From JBGMEA01 sp964444065 (lineage in GTDB: Bacteria > Bacillota > Clostridia > Eubacteriales > Anaerofustaceae), in NCBI GenBank assembly GCA_964444065.1, contig CAYUFL010000021.1, forward strand, positions 1-32,774: a DNA stretch of 32,774 bases. The letters are read 5' to 3'. Each line of letters starts with the position of its first letter. Position 1 is the first letter of the stretch. The position numbers and the translations under genes are program-made. Below the pieces are notes generated by a model. It saw only the letters and a list, made by a program, of their open reading frames with translations. It was not told the origin of the DNA and did not search any database. Shown one piece after another: positions 8,780-16,915 of this stretch.

Positions 8780-8806
8780 GTCAGATGCAGCAAAACTGCA
8801 TCTGAC
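8780..8806 (+). other. perfect hairpin in the hpf-to-8901 leader region
   Basis: GTCAGATGCAG (8780-8790) is followed by loop CAAAA and the exact complement CTGCATCTGAC (8796-8806). No U tract follows, so it is not a standard terminator. A second imperfect stem (GCAAC...GTTGC, 8816-8838) lies just downstream. Possible roles are an RNA-processing or stability element for hpf mRNA, or part of a small transcript. Confidence 0.5.
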
Positions 8807-8834
8807 GGTTACGATGCAACTGTCACCAGTGATG

Positions 8835-8863
8835 TTGCAGATGTGGAATTTATCAAATATTAT
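8835..8863 (+). promoter_or_regulatory. promoter of the acidic-tail membrane protein
   Basis: TTGCAG (8835-8840) and TATTAT (8858-8863) are separated by exactly 17 bases, ending 37 bases upstream of the ATG at 8901. Confidence 0.6.
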
Positions 8864-8900
8864 CCTGTAGCAATAGGATTGTAATAAGGAAGGTATCAAC

Positions 8901-10442
8901 ATGTTTCTGGTTTCTGTAGCAATTTTATCTGTGATAATCGGGCTTATTCGCAAAGGCTCTCTGGCAAACATCGTTCAGTCCGACATTAAAGCATCATTTC
9001 TGTTCATTCTTGCATTATTGTTGTTTATTGCCGTTCAAGTCGGCGACAGTGCCGGAATCGCATTTCTCACAGATTGGATGTACTTTATTCGTTTGACAGC
9101 ATATTGCTTGTTGCTGTTGGGCATCATTCTGAACCTGAATGTTTGGATGTTTATTTTACTGCTCGGAGCAGTAATGAATTTTGTAGTGATATTTATTAAC
9201 GGAGGCAAGCTTCCGGTATCCGAATCCGCAATGCAAATTGCCGGAATTGCATCCAGCAGTATCCAAGATTCCTCAATCTATGCACTTACCACCGCCGCAA
9301 CGAACTTCCCTTTTTTGGGAGGAATCATTCCCATACCGTTACCGAGCATTTTCGCTCAGATTATTTCACCCGGTATCGTATTGATGGCAGTCGGGGTCTT
9401 TGGTATCATCCAAAATATTCTGTTGGGAATTGTTTATGAGTACGAAGATGAAGAAGATGATGACGATGAATCGGATGAAACCTCTGCAACAGAAAAGCTA
9501 AGCAGAAAAGAGAAGAAAGCGCTTAAAGCCAATCAGGAAGAAGATTTCTTCTACGACGATGATGACGATACTGATGATGACGATATGGATGATATAGGCA
9601 AAGACTACACGATGGGAAACATCAACATCAATGAAACAGATGACGATGATGACGATGATGACGATGTAGATGAAAGCATCTTTACAACAGAACTCCCTGA
9701 TATCGAAAACGAAGAGGGCTCTGAAGAAAATCAGGAAAACAGTGAAAAATCGGCAGAAGAGATCCTTGATGAGATTTTGATGAGGGAAGAAGAACCCCCT
9801 TCAGAAAGCAGTGAGGCAGAATCTGATGAATTGTCCGAAGAAATAACGGAAACAGAGCAGGAAGATGAACCTGCGGAGCAGGATACATATGTCTTGCCTT
9901 TTTCGGAAACAGACGAATCCAAGCAGGAAGAACAAATGGAGGAAGTCGATGATGAAACGGTACCCATCGATGATGATTCGCTTCGCTATGCAAATGCCGA
10001 AAACATCGAATTAACACCGAAAAATGATGCAATTTTGCAGGCAAACGAATTGATTGAGAATACGCAATCGCAAAACGCATTCAACGATGACCTTTCAGCA
10101 AGCGTTGATACTGACAGTCCCTTTGTAATCGTAAATGGACGTATCGTAGAAAATCCTCATTACAAATTCAAAAAAGGCACCAAGAAGGAATCCACAGAAG
10201 GTGCGGCACAGATCGATTCAGGTGTCTATGTTGTTCGCAGCAGAAATCCGAGCCTGGCCGGAAAACCGAATTTTATTCCTCCGAATAAACGAATCTCAGA
10301 ACCGAAAGAGCAGACTTCACACCCTCAACATTCGGAAAAAAAAGAGGTATTAAATACTGATACCGGGTACGAAAAGGTTGAAATGAAAATTGGCGATGTT
10401 CAGATCAAATTCTGGAAAAAAGATAACGAAGAAAATAAATAG
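8901..10442 (+). CDS. DUF5317-like membrane protein with a long acidic tail
   Basis: This 513-residue protein has an N-terminal membrane domain (about 1-178) with roughly five hydrophobic segments near 1-16, 31-47, 60-79, 83-99 and 150-177. The elements NGGKLPV (100-106) and LGGIIPIPLP (139-148) match the layout of DUF5317 proteins, whose function is unknown. From about residue 180 it becomes a highly acidic, low-complexity, probably disordered tail of over 300 residues, with Asp runs near 185-190, 217-227 and 248-257, followed by Glu/Ser-rich stretches and a slightly basic end (about 415-513). Such a tail is much longer than the family core. Ribosome-binding site AAGGAAGG is 7 bases upstream of the start. 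It has its own promoter and a strong terminator, so it is monocistronic. Confidence 0.75.
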   Translation: MFLVSVAILSVIIGLIRKGSLANIVQSDIKASFLFILALLLFIAVQVGDSAGIAFLTDWMYFIRLTAYCLLLLGIILNLNVWMFILLLGAVMNFVVIFINGGKLPVSESAMQIAGIASSSIQDSSIYALTTAATNFPFLGGIIPIPLPSIFAQIISPGIVLMAVGVFGIIQNILLGIVYEYEDEEDDDDESDETSATEKLSRKEKKALKANQEEDFFYDDDDDTDDDDMDDIGKDYTMGNININETDDDDDDDDDVDESIFTTELPDIENEEGSEENQENSEKSAEEILDEILMREEEPPSESSEAESDELSEEITETEQEDEPAEQDTYVLPFSETDESKQEEQMEEVDDETVPIDDDSLRYANAENIELTPKNDAILQANELIENTQSQNAFNDDLSASVDTDSPFVIVNGRIVENPHYKFKKGTKKESTEGAAQIDSGVYVVRSRNPSLAGKPNFIPPNKRISEPKEQTSHPQHSEKKEVLNTDTGYEKVEMKIGDVQIKFWKKDNEENK

Positions 10443-10481
10443 CATAAAAGAAACTCCGTGCTTGCGGAGTTTCTTTTATGC
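10442..10481 (+). terminator. strong terminator after the acidic-tail gene
   Basis: A perfect 17-base stem, GCATAAAAGAAACTCCG (10442-10458) against 10465-10481, encloses the 6-base loop TGCTTG. The right arm contains TTTCTTTT. The stem begins at the last base of the stop codon. Confidence 0.85.
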
Positions 10482-10513
10482 GGAATGTGTAGATTGATTT
10501 AAGAAAAATCAGA

Positions 10514-10542
10514 TTGTAAGCCTATTGAAAAAATGATATACT
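10514..10542 (+). promoter_or_regulatory. promoter of the HdeD-like gene
   Basis: TTGTAA (10514-10519) and TATACT (10537-10542) are spaced by 17 bases and lie 32 bases upstream of the start codon. Confidence 0.6.
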
Positions 10543-10574
10543 ATATTAAAATCAATGGATTGTTGGAGGATCGC

Positions 10575-11276
10575 ATGTCAAAAGAACGCACTATCGAAAA
10601 GAAAAAATCCAGTTGGCTCCAAATTACGCTAATTGGATTGGTAGCATTTTTGTTCGGCATTTTAACTATTTTTTTCAAAAGTACCGCTTCCGCAATCATT
10701 TTTATTACAATCGGAATCATGCTTTTGATCGTCGGCATTACCGATGCTGTAGCTGCACTCAAATATAAAGACGATGATGATGACTGGAAAACACCTATGA
10801 TCGTCGGTGTTTCAAGTGTAGTGATCAGCTTGCTGTTCGTCATAACCTATTGGTTGCGTATTTCAATATCGGGAAAAGCAATGTTGATTATCATCGGTTC
10901 ATGGGGCATTTTGCGCTGTCTGATACTCCTGATCGGAATCGTCAGAGGAAAAGTAAAACGCAAAGGAAGCATTACTTCTGCAATGATTACCGGAGTGGGC
11001 GGTATTCTCGTGATATTGGGCAATTCTGTTATTTTATCCGCATCAAAACTAATCGGTTATGTTTTAGTAGGAGTCGGCATCCTTCTTACCTTTATCGGTC
11101 TTTATCAGAGAGCGGACAAACGTGAAAAGAAAGAAAAGGAAGAACGCGACAAACTGGCACAAAAAAAAGCTGCAAAGATTGATGTACAGAACAAAAATGA
11201 AGCACTGCCCGAACATACAAAAGAAACTGGATCAGCATCTGCGCAAACCGAAGAAAATAAAAGCAACGAAAAATAA
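10575..11276 (+). CDS. six-helix HdeD/DUF308-like membrane protein
   Basis: This 233-residue protein shows six hydrophobic segments near 16-34, 38-62, 75-93, 101-123, 133-153 and 158-177, arranged as three hairpins with repeated G-I-x-L-x-x-G patterns, as in HdeD/DUF308 proteins. An acidic KYKDDDDDW loop lies between helices 2 and 3. The C-terminal 55 residues are charged and rich in Lys, Glu and Gln, likely cytoplasmic and partly helical. HdeD is linked to acid resistance in enterobacteria, but that role should not be carried over here. The ATG at 10575 has GGAGG 5 bases upstream; the frame's earlier ATG at 10533 overlaps the promoter and is rejected. The gene is monocistronic. Confidence 0.72.
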   Translation: MSKERTIEKKKSSWLQITLIGLVAFLFGILTIFFKSTASAIIFITIGIMLLIVGITDAVAALKYKDDDDDWKTPMIVGVSSVVISLLFVITYWLRISISGKAMLIIIGSWGILRCLILLIGIVRGKVKRKGSITSAMITGVGGILVILGNSVILSASKLIGYVLVGVGILLTFIGLYQRADKREKKEKEERDKLAQKKAAKIDVQNKNEALPEHTKETGSASAQTEENKSNEK

Positions 11277-11351
11277 TCATTACACATCAACAACAGTTGA
11301 CCTTCCTCTAAAAGTAATGCACTCAATTATAATTATAAGGATAACCGCTAA

Positions 11352-11378
11352 AAGCGCCTTGAATGTTTCAAGGCGCTT
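11352..11378. terminator. bidirectional terminator between convergent genes
   Basis: AAGCGCCTTGAA (11352-11363) pairs perfectly with 11367-11378 around a TGT loop. CTTTAT follows on the plus strand and TTTT overlaps the stem end on the minus strand, so it can serve both the HdeD-like gene and exoA. Confidence 0.8.
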
Positions 11379-11385
11379 CTTTATA

Positions 11386-12150
11386 CTAAATTTTATTTTC
11401 ACAAATTCGAAGTTCGATCGGACAATGATCACTCCCCAATACACCAGCATGAATTACATGATCGTCAATGCAGTTTTTGAGCTGTTCTGAAACAATAAAG
11501 TAATCAATACGCCAACCTGCGTTGTTTTTTCTTGCTTGATTCATGTAAGACCACCATGTATATGCAGCCGTGCGATCCGGATATAGATATCGGAAAGTAT
11601 CAATAAAACCATTTCCCAGCAGTGTCGTCATTTTATTTCGTTCCTGATCCGTAAACCCTGCGTTTTTTCGGTTCGATCCGGGATTTTTCAGATCAATTTC
11701 CTGGTGTGCCACATTCAGATCTCCACAGACAATAACCGGTTTCTTCTGTTCCAACCGCTTCAGATACGCTAAAAAATCATCTTCCCACTCCATACGGTAA
11801 TTGAGTCTTGCGAGCTCCCGCTGAGAATTGGGGGTATACACATTCACCAAGCAGAATTCGTCGAATTCTGCCATAATTACGCGGCCTTCCTTGTCATGAT
11901 GCGAGATCCCGATGTCGTACTGTACCTGTAAAGGTTCCCTCTTTGAGAATACAGCAGTGCCTGAGTAACCTTTTTTTTCTGCACAATTCCAGAATTGATG
12001 ATACCCGTTCAACAGTATGTTTGTATGTTCCGGCTGTACTTTTGTTTCCTGCAAACAAACAATATCCGCATCGACTGCATCGAAAAATTCCATAAATCCT
12101 TTATTCAGGACAGCACGAAAACCATTCACGTTCCAAGAAATCAATTTCAT
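11386..12150 (-). CDS. exoA: exodeoxyribonuclease III / AP endonuclease
   Basis: This 254-residue enzyme of the Xth/ExoA family cuts DNA at abasic sites and has 3'-5' exonuclease activity in base-excision repair. Catalytic and metal-binding motifs are all present: SWNVNG with N7, LQETK with E35, GDLNVAH with D144 and N146, and the C-terminal GSDHCP with D241 and H242. Length is typical. The start at 12150 is preceded by CGGGGT. It begins 13 bases after the SDR gene and is the last gene of the thrC-thrB-SDR-exoA run. Confidence 0.96.
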   Translation of the reverse strand: MKLISWNVNGFRAVLNKGFMEFFDAVDADIVCLQETKVQPEHTNILLNGYHQFWNCAEKKGYSGTAVFSKREPLQVQYDIGISHHDKEGRVIMAEFDEFCLVNVYTPNSQRELARLNYRMEWEDDFLAYLKRLEQKKPVIVCGDLNVAHQEIDLKNPGSNRKNAGFTDQERNKMTTLLGNGFIDTFRYLYPDRTAAYTWWSYMNQARKNNAGWRIDYFIVSEQLKNCIDDHVIHAGVLGSDHCPIELRICENKI

Positions 12151-12163
12151 ATGTTACCCCGAT

Positions 12164-12985
12164 TTATTTCAGATACATCGCCGTTAAGACCGCTTCGACA
12201 AGACGAGACGGCAATAGTTTTTTTAGCACAGCAAGCAATTTATAGTCAAAACCAACAACTTTTCTGATTGGCGGATTTTTCTTTCCGGCCAACTGCAACG
12301 CGACTTTCGCCGCACTCATCGGATCTTTTCCATTTTCTTCGTCATGCTCCATTTTTCCGACAGCACGCTTACATGAATGTGCGTAGACTGAGTCTTCGCA
12401 GATATGTGTCGTTCTTGCCGCAGTGAAACCTGTTTTTGTATCTCCGGGTTCGATCAATGATGCTTTTATGCCAAACGGCTTGCATTCCATCCTTAACGCT
12501 TCCGCATACGCTTCCAGAGCGTATTTGCTCGATGAATAATGAGATTGGAATGGTATGGCTATAAACCCGGCAACAGAGCTCATCATCAAAATAAGAGCCG
12601 ATTCGCGCCTTCTCAGGTGAGGAAGTATTTTTTGATTCACGCGCAGTACACCAAAATAATTTGTTTCCATCTGCTGTTCTGCAAGTTCCATCGGTACGTC
12701 TTCGACAGAACCGCCAATACCAAATCCCGCGCAATGAATCACGATACCGATCTCGCCCGCTTCTGCAACAACCTGCTCGACTGCATGTTCCACAGATGCA
12801 TCATCGGTTACATCCATTTTTCGATGATGGATCATCCCGGATCGAAATGCGATATCGGTTTCATCACAGGATCGGGATACCCCCCAAACGTGAAATCCGT
12901 TTTCCGAGAACAATTCGGCACAGGCTTTTCCCAAGCCTGAACTTGCGCCTGTAATCAGTACATTTTTACCATATGGATCACTCAT
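12164..12985 (-). CDS. short-chain dehydrogenase/reductase (classical SDR)
   Basis: This 273-residue NAD(P)-dependent oxidoreductase has the Rossmann motif TGASSGLG at residues 12-19, the catalytic Ser in MMSSVAG (about 136-137), and the YxxxK pair Y150/K154 in HYSSSKYALEAY. The C-terminal region (KKNPPIRKVVGFDYKLLAVLKKLLPSRLVE, split over about 234-265) resembles SDRs acting on lipids or other hydrophobic substrates, but the substrate cannot be told. AAAGG lies upstream of the start. It sits 13 bases from thrB and 13 bases from exoA, so it is co-transcribed, though no threonine-pathway role is evident. Confidence 0.88.
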   Translation of the reverse strand: MSDPYGKNVLITGASSGLGKACAELFSENGFHVWGVSRSCDETDIAFRSGMIHHRKMDVTDDASVEHAVEQVVAEAGEIGIVIHCAGFGIGGSVEDVPMELAEQQMETNYFGVLRVNQKILPHLRRRESALILMMSSVAGFIAIPFQSHYSSSKYALEAYAEALRMECKPFGIKASLIEPGDTKTGFTAARTTHICEDSVYAHSCKRAVGKMEHDEENGKDPMSAAKVALQLAGKKNPPIRKVVGFDYKLLAVLKKLLPSRLVEAVLTAMYLK

Positions 12986-12998
12986 ACGTTCGCCTTTA

Positions 12999-13883
12999 CT
13001 ATTTCATTTTGTAGCATTCAAGTCCTTCAGTATTGATATACAAATCTTCAACTTGCCAATTCAAATCTTTTTCTCTGAATGTTTGAATGATTTTTTTTGC
13101 AGTGTCCTCCTGATCCGTTATCGCCATGATACTCGGACCCGCACCGCTCAAATATGTTCCGATTGCACCGCATTCTTTTGCGATTTTAACAACCTCATCG
13201 TATCCACGGATTAAAGCAATCCGATATGGCTGGTGAATCCGATCGTCCAAAGCATCGGATAGAAGAGAATTGTTGCCAGATTGCAGTGCATTGATCATCA
13301 TCCCGACTCTGCTCAAATTAAAAACAACGTCCTCACGGCAATAAGCGTCGGGTAATACTTCTCTTGCCTTTTTTGTAGAAAGTTTAAAATCGGGAATCAT
13401 TGCAACAAAATGGTATTTAGGATTGATACGCATGCTCATACAGTTAAACAATCCGTCTTTTTTATAGGAAAGGGTTCCTGCCCCGAAAATATTCGGAGCC
13501 ACATTATCTGCGTGCCCCTCCATTTTCGCGGCAAGTTCAAAGATTTCACTTTTGTTTGGAGTAATTCCCGCGAACATATACGCTGCTGCAATTCCCGCAC
13601 TGATACAAGACGCACTGCTGCCAAGACCTCTCGATAACGGTATTGCAGTTTTGATATCCAGCTTCACACCTTTGATTGATGTCCCGATGATTTCGCACGC
13701 ATCATACAGACTTTTGATAATTAAATTCGACTTATTCCGCATGGTATCGGCGTGGTTATTAATAATGACCGCATCGTCGTATTCGGAAAAAACCATGTTG
13801 TTTGCTAAAGACAAACATACCCCCAAACAGTCAAAACCCGCACCCATATTTGCACTGGTCGCAGGAGAAATAATTTTATACAT
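12999..13883 (-). CDS. thrB: homoserine kinase
   Basis: This 294-residue GHMP-family kinase phosphorylates L-homoserine to O-phosphohomoserine, the step before threonine synthase. The opening ISPATSANMGAGFDCLG and the ATP-binding loop PLSRGLGSSASCISAG (82-97) are characteristic, and LSGAGPSIMAI near residue 242 is the third GHMP motif. It starts 8 bases after the thrC stop, with GAGGTAGGG straddling the junction as ribosome-binding sequence, showing translational coupling. Homoserine dehydrogenase is not in the window. Confidence 0.96.
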   Translation of the reverse strand: MYKIISPATSANMGAGFDCLGVCLSLANNMVFSEYDDAVIINNHADTMRNKSNLIIKSLYDACEIIGTSIKGVKLDIKTAIPLSRGLGSSASCISAGIAAAYMFAGITPNKSEIFELAAKMEGHADNVAPNIFGAGTLSYKKDGLFNCMSMRINPKYHFVAMIPDFKLSTKKAREVLPDAYCREDVVFNLSRVGMMINALQSGNNSLLSDALDDRIHQPYRIALIRGYDEVVKIAKECGAIGTYLSGAGPSIMAITDQEDTAKKIIQTFREKDLNWQVEDLYINTEGLECYKMK

Positions 13884-13891
13884 CCTCTACC

Positions 13892-15376
13892 CTACCTCAC
13901 AATGATATCGTAAATGGTATTTCGCATCTGGTTCTTCTCGATCACAGTTTCCGGCTTCGCAGCTCTTTTTTCAATTCCGTCAATCACTCCGGGCAACGCA
14001 ATTGCTGAGATTTTGCTAAGTGCATACATATACGACGAGTCATCGTCATACCGGGCAGAATCGATTGCCCCATATACATCTTTCGCGAATTTAAACGGGC
14101 TTGCTGTTGAGAGAATCACGGTGTATGTATTGTCCTCAGTAGCAGCAACATAATCCCTATAAGTTTTGCGCCCGGTTGCAGTATGGGTATCAATCAGGTA
14201 GCCGTCCTGCTCAAAACTCATTTTGATTTCATCTCTGATTTCCTGTTCGGTCGCATACCCGCCGTAAAAAAGAGAAAAATCATTTTGAGTCGTGTCGATT
14301 TCGTATCGTCCTTCTTCTTTTAGTTGCGTCATTTTTTCTTTCAACAACTGTACATCTCTGCCGCACAATTCGTAGATAAATCGTTCGAGATTACTTGAGA
14401 TCAAGATATCCATTGATGGAGATATCGTTTTTTTAAACACTCGGTTTTTGTCATAAATACCGGTTTCAAAGAAATCAGTCAACACATTGTTTTCATTCGA
14501 AGAACAAATCAACTTGTGTATCGGCAATCCTGTTTTGAATGCATAATATCCTGCCAGAATATTGCCGAAGTTTCCGGTCGGAACGACGAAATTAATCGGA
14601 TCGCCGGATTGAATGATATGTTTCTCAACCAATTCCGCGTAGGCGTGATAATAGTATACGATCTGAGGAATCAGTCTACCGATATTGATCGAATTTGCAG
14701 ATGATAGGACGACATTGCATTGATTGAGCTTGTCATTATATGAAACATCATTGAAAATTTCTTTAACACTCGTCTGTGCATCATCAAAATTACCTTGCAG
14801 AGCCACAGAGAATACATTGTTCCCTTCTTGTGTCAGCATCTGCAGCAGTTGGAGTTTTGAAACGCCGCCATACGGGTAGAACACAATCACATCAATTCCT
14901 TCCGCATCACGGAATCCCTCCAATGCGGCCTTACCGGTATCTCCCGAAGTTGCCGTGAGAATAACGATTTTTTTGCTCTCGCCTGTATTTTTTTTTGCCC
15001 AACCCATTAAATGGGGCAATACGGAAAGTGCAGCATCCTTAAACGCAATGGTTCTGCCGCGGTATAGTTCCAAAAAGCTGTATCCGGCAAAGTCGCTCAT
15101 CGTGAAGATGTCCTGTGTTTCAAAATTCTCTGTGTTATAAGCGCGATGAACGCAGTCGTCTATCTGCATTTCGGTAAAATCAGTAAAAAACTGCTGAAAC
15201 ACAGCTTTCGCGATCTCTTGATAATTCTTGCCGACAAACTGTCGATAATCGAACTGAATCGAATCGATTGCATCTGTTACAAACAATCCGCCGTCGTCAC
15301 TCAATCCTTTCAAAATACATTCGGACGAAGTGAACTTTTTCGAACAATCTCTTGTGCTGTGATAAAAAATTTGCAT
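13892..15376 (-). CDS. thrC: threonine synthase
   Basis: This 494-residue PLP enzyme converts O-phosphohomoserine to threonine. Diagnostic segments are the opening FYHSTRD, GLSDDGGLFV, the PLP-lysine motif TIAFKDAAL (K113), the TATSGDTGKAALEG phosphate/substrate loop and VPTGNFGNILAGYYA. Length matches the longer bacterial/fungal-type threonine synthase. I prefer the ATG at 15376 over the one at 15385, because AGGATGG covers the upstream ATG and is correctly spaced for the downstream one. It is the first gene of a minus-strand operon with thrB, the SDR and exoA. I see no T-box or other amino-acid riboswitch in the 167-base leader region. Confidence 0.95.
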   Translation of the reverse strand: MQIFYHSTRDCSKKFTSSECILKGLSDDGGLFVTDAIDSIQFDYRQFVGKNYQEIAKAVFQQFFTDFTEMQIDDCVHRAYNTENFETQDIFTMSDFAGYSFLELYRGRTIAFKDAALSVLPHLMGWAKKNTGESKKIVILTATSGDTGKAALEGFRDAEGIDVIVFYPYGGVSKLQLLQMLTQEGNNVFSVALQGNFDDAQTSVKEIFNDVSYNDKLNQCNVVLSSANSINIGRLIPQIVYYYHAYAELVEKHIIQSGDPINFVVPTGNFGNILAGYYAFKTGLPIHKLICSSNENNVLTDFFETGIYDKNRVFKKTISPSMDILISSNLERFIYELCGRDVQLLKEKMTQLKEEGRYEIDTTQNDFSLFYGGYATEQEIRDEIKMSFEQDGYLIDTHTATGRKTYRDYVAATEDNTYTVILSTASPFKFAKDVYGAIDSARYDDDSSYMYALSKISAIALPGVIDGIEKRAAKPETVIEKNQMRNTIYDIIVR

Positions 15377-15404
15377 TTTAGCCATCCTGCTTGATATTTC
15401 ATAT

Positions 15405-15410
15405 ATTATA
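15405..15410 (-). promoter_or_regulatory. -10 element upstream of thrC
   Basis: A perfect TATAAT on the minus strand lies about 29 bases upstream of the preferred thrC start. The upstream region is T-rich (TGTTTTTTT) without a clean -35 hexamer. Confidence 0.45.
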
Positions 15411-15552
15411 CTATAAAATTACTAATAAAAAAACATGAACTTATCGGGTTAATAACACATTCAAATATTTTCATTTATTAAGCACAGAAAAAGCGCCGTC
15501 GATTCGATTATTTGGATAAAATGATTCGAAGTATCGATGCAGGGGAGATCAT

Positions 15553-16731
15553 ATGAAGCCATTTGATTTTAAAATGCCGTCCGAAATTATTTTCGGTGAA
15601 GGAAAAATCGTCGAATTGCCTGACGTCGTGAGAAAATTCGGCAAACGCGCATTGATGATTACCGGTGATTATTCACTTTACAAAACCGGTGATGCAGATC
15701 GCATTTTTTCAATGTTTGAACAGAATGGACTTGAACTGATCGTACAGAAAACAAGCGGAGAACCAACAGTAGAGCTGATTGATTATTTGTGTGATATTCA
15801 CGCTGACACAAAACCGGATGTCATTATCGGCATCGGAGGCGGCAGTGTTTTGGATACTGCAAAAGCAATGAGTGCGATGCTGAAAGAAAGCGGAAGTGTG
15901 TCCGATTATATTGAAACAATCGGGTCAAAAAAAATCTGTAATCAAACAATTCCTTGTATCGCTGTACCCACAACGGCCGGCACCGGAAGTGAAGCAACAA
16001 ATAATGCCGTCATTGCCGAATATATGCCGAGAGCATTTAAACGCTCGTTACGAAACGATGCTTTGATACCGAAAGTTGCGATCATTGACCCTGAACTGAC
16101 ACTGAAATGTACCTTCCCTGTTACTGCAAACAGCGGTATTGATGCTTTCTGTCAACTGTTGGAAGCCTACACTTCAAATAAAGCAAATTCATTTACCGAT
16201 GCGATCACCATTCACGGATTTAAACTGATTGCAAAAAATATTGTTCCCGCATGCACATCGCAAGCCGATAATATTGAAGTACGCAGCAAAATGGCTTATG
16301 CTTCGCTTTTGTCAGGCATTGGTATCATGAACTCATCCGTGACTGTAATTCACGGATTTGCATCCGCAATCGGAGGCCGCTACGAAATACCTCATGGAGC
16401 AATCTGCGGAGCAATGTTATTGGGATGCACACTTATGAACATGCGTAAAGCGCAAAAATACGCATTAAACGATGAGACCAGCGTGAGGTTCGCAAAACTT
16501 GGGTCAATTTTATCCGGCATCGAATATGATTATGACAAACATGACGTCTTGCTTCGGGCAGTTACAGAAGATATCAAAGATATCACATCAAAACTGAAAG
16601 TACAGACACTTTCACAGCTCGGGGTCAGAAGAGATGATTTTTATCAAATCATCTCTGATACGAGATTGAACGGGAATCCGATTCCGCTTACCGAGACCGA
16701 TCTCACCGAAATATTAGAGATGTGTTATTAG
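15553..16731 (+). CDS. iron-containing alcohol dehydrogenase family protein
   Basis: This 392-residue group III (Fe-type) dehydrogenase has the NAD(P)-binding GIGGGSVLDTAKA segment (93-105) and the VPTTAGTGSEATN motif (138-150). Three of the four usual metal ligands are visible: D197 in SGIDAFCQ, H267 in VIHGFASAIGG and H281 in EIPHGA. The second ligand position, usually His in DAxxH, is Q201 here. The substrate is probably a short alcohol, aldehyde or related carbonyl, and cannot be specified. GGGGAG lies 5 bases before the ATG. It is divergent from thrC, stands alone, and is followed by the IS3-type remnant whose hairpin may terminate it. Confidence 0.9.
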   Translation: MKPFDFKMPSEIIFGEGKIVELPDVVRKFGKRALMITGDYSLYKTGDADRIFSMFEQNGLELIVQKTSGEPTVELIDYLCDIHADTKPDVIIGIGGGSVLDTAKAMSAMLKESGSVSDYIETIGSKKICNQTIPCIAVPTTAGTGSEATNNAVIAEYMPRAFKRSLRNDALIPKVAIIDPELTLKCTFPVTANSGIDAFCQLLEAYTSNKANSFTDAITIHGFKLIAKNIVPACTSQADNIEVRSKMAYASLLSGIGIMNSSVTVIHGFASAIGGRYEIPHGAICGAMLLGCTLMNMRKAQKYALNDETSVRFAKLGSILSGIEYDYDKHDVLLRAVTEDIKDITSKLKVQTLSQLGVRRDDFYQIISDTRLNGNPIPLTETDLTEILEMCY

Positions 16732-16785
16732 CAAAGAAGAACCACGTCAAATTGAATTGAGCCCGAAAAACAGACAATAGAAAAA

Positions 16786-16826
16786 AAGACCTCCTGTTGT
16801 AGAATATAATCACAATAGGAGGTTTT
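16786..16826 (+). terminator. hairpin sequestering the orfA ribosome-binding site; possible terminator
   Basis: The left arm at 16786-16800 pairs with 16812-16826, giving about 15 pairs including two G-U, with an 11-base loop AGAATATAATC. The right arm contains AGGAGG and ends in TTTT. Inside an IS this would block translation from read-through transcripts. Today it may also terminate the upstream dehydrogenase transcript. Confidence 0.55.
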
Positions 16827-16832
16827 AGTATT

Positions 16833-16910
16833 GTAAGAAATTATACGCATGCAAAAGCATATGCACAACAGATTGAACAAATGCGAGATGAAGGGAAAAC
16901 ATACATAAGG
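16833..16910 (+). pseudogene. remnant of IS3-type transposase orfA (5' end only)
   Basis: In frame from 16833, 26 codons read VRNYTHAKAYAQQ...EGKTYIR, which resembles the N-terminus of IS3-family OrfA proteins with their helix-turn-helix start. The expected start codon is GTA, probably a decayed GTG or ATG. The similarity ends at EGKTY, after which the frame continues antisense to the histidine kinase gene. It is non-functional. Confidence 0.55.
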
Positions 16911-16915
16911 CTATT

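Larger units (their letters stand above)
16753..16910 (+). mobile_element. truncated left end of an IS3-family (IS150-like) element
   Basis: The sequence starting TGAATTGAGCCCGAAAAA (16753-16770), followed by CAGACA, resembles the left inverted repeat of IS150-group elements, which typically read TGTACTGxxCCCxAAAAAGTT. It is followed by a promoter-like TATAAT, an AGGAGG ribosome-binding site and the first codons of an orfA-like transposase. Coding similarity stops at about 16904, just before the stop of the histidine kinase gene on the other strand. No right end is seen, so this is a deletion remnant. The family call is from memory of the terminal pattern and orfA start, not from a search. 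Confidence 0.6.

Noticed and set aside
9461..9670. GATGAC-rich tandem DNA repeat
   Set aside because: It is a coding effect of Asp/Glu runs in the acidic tail, with no regular repeat unit or spacer as in a CRISPR or satellite.
15386..15552. T-box or threonine-responsive leader before thrC
   Set aside because: No T-box sequence, specifier-loop structure or terminator/antiterminator pair is visible. The thrC leader is short.
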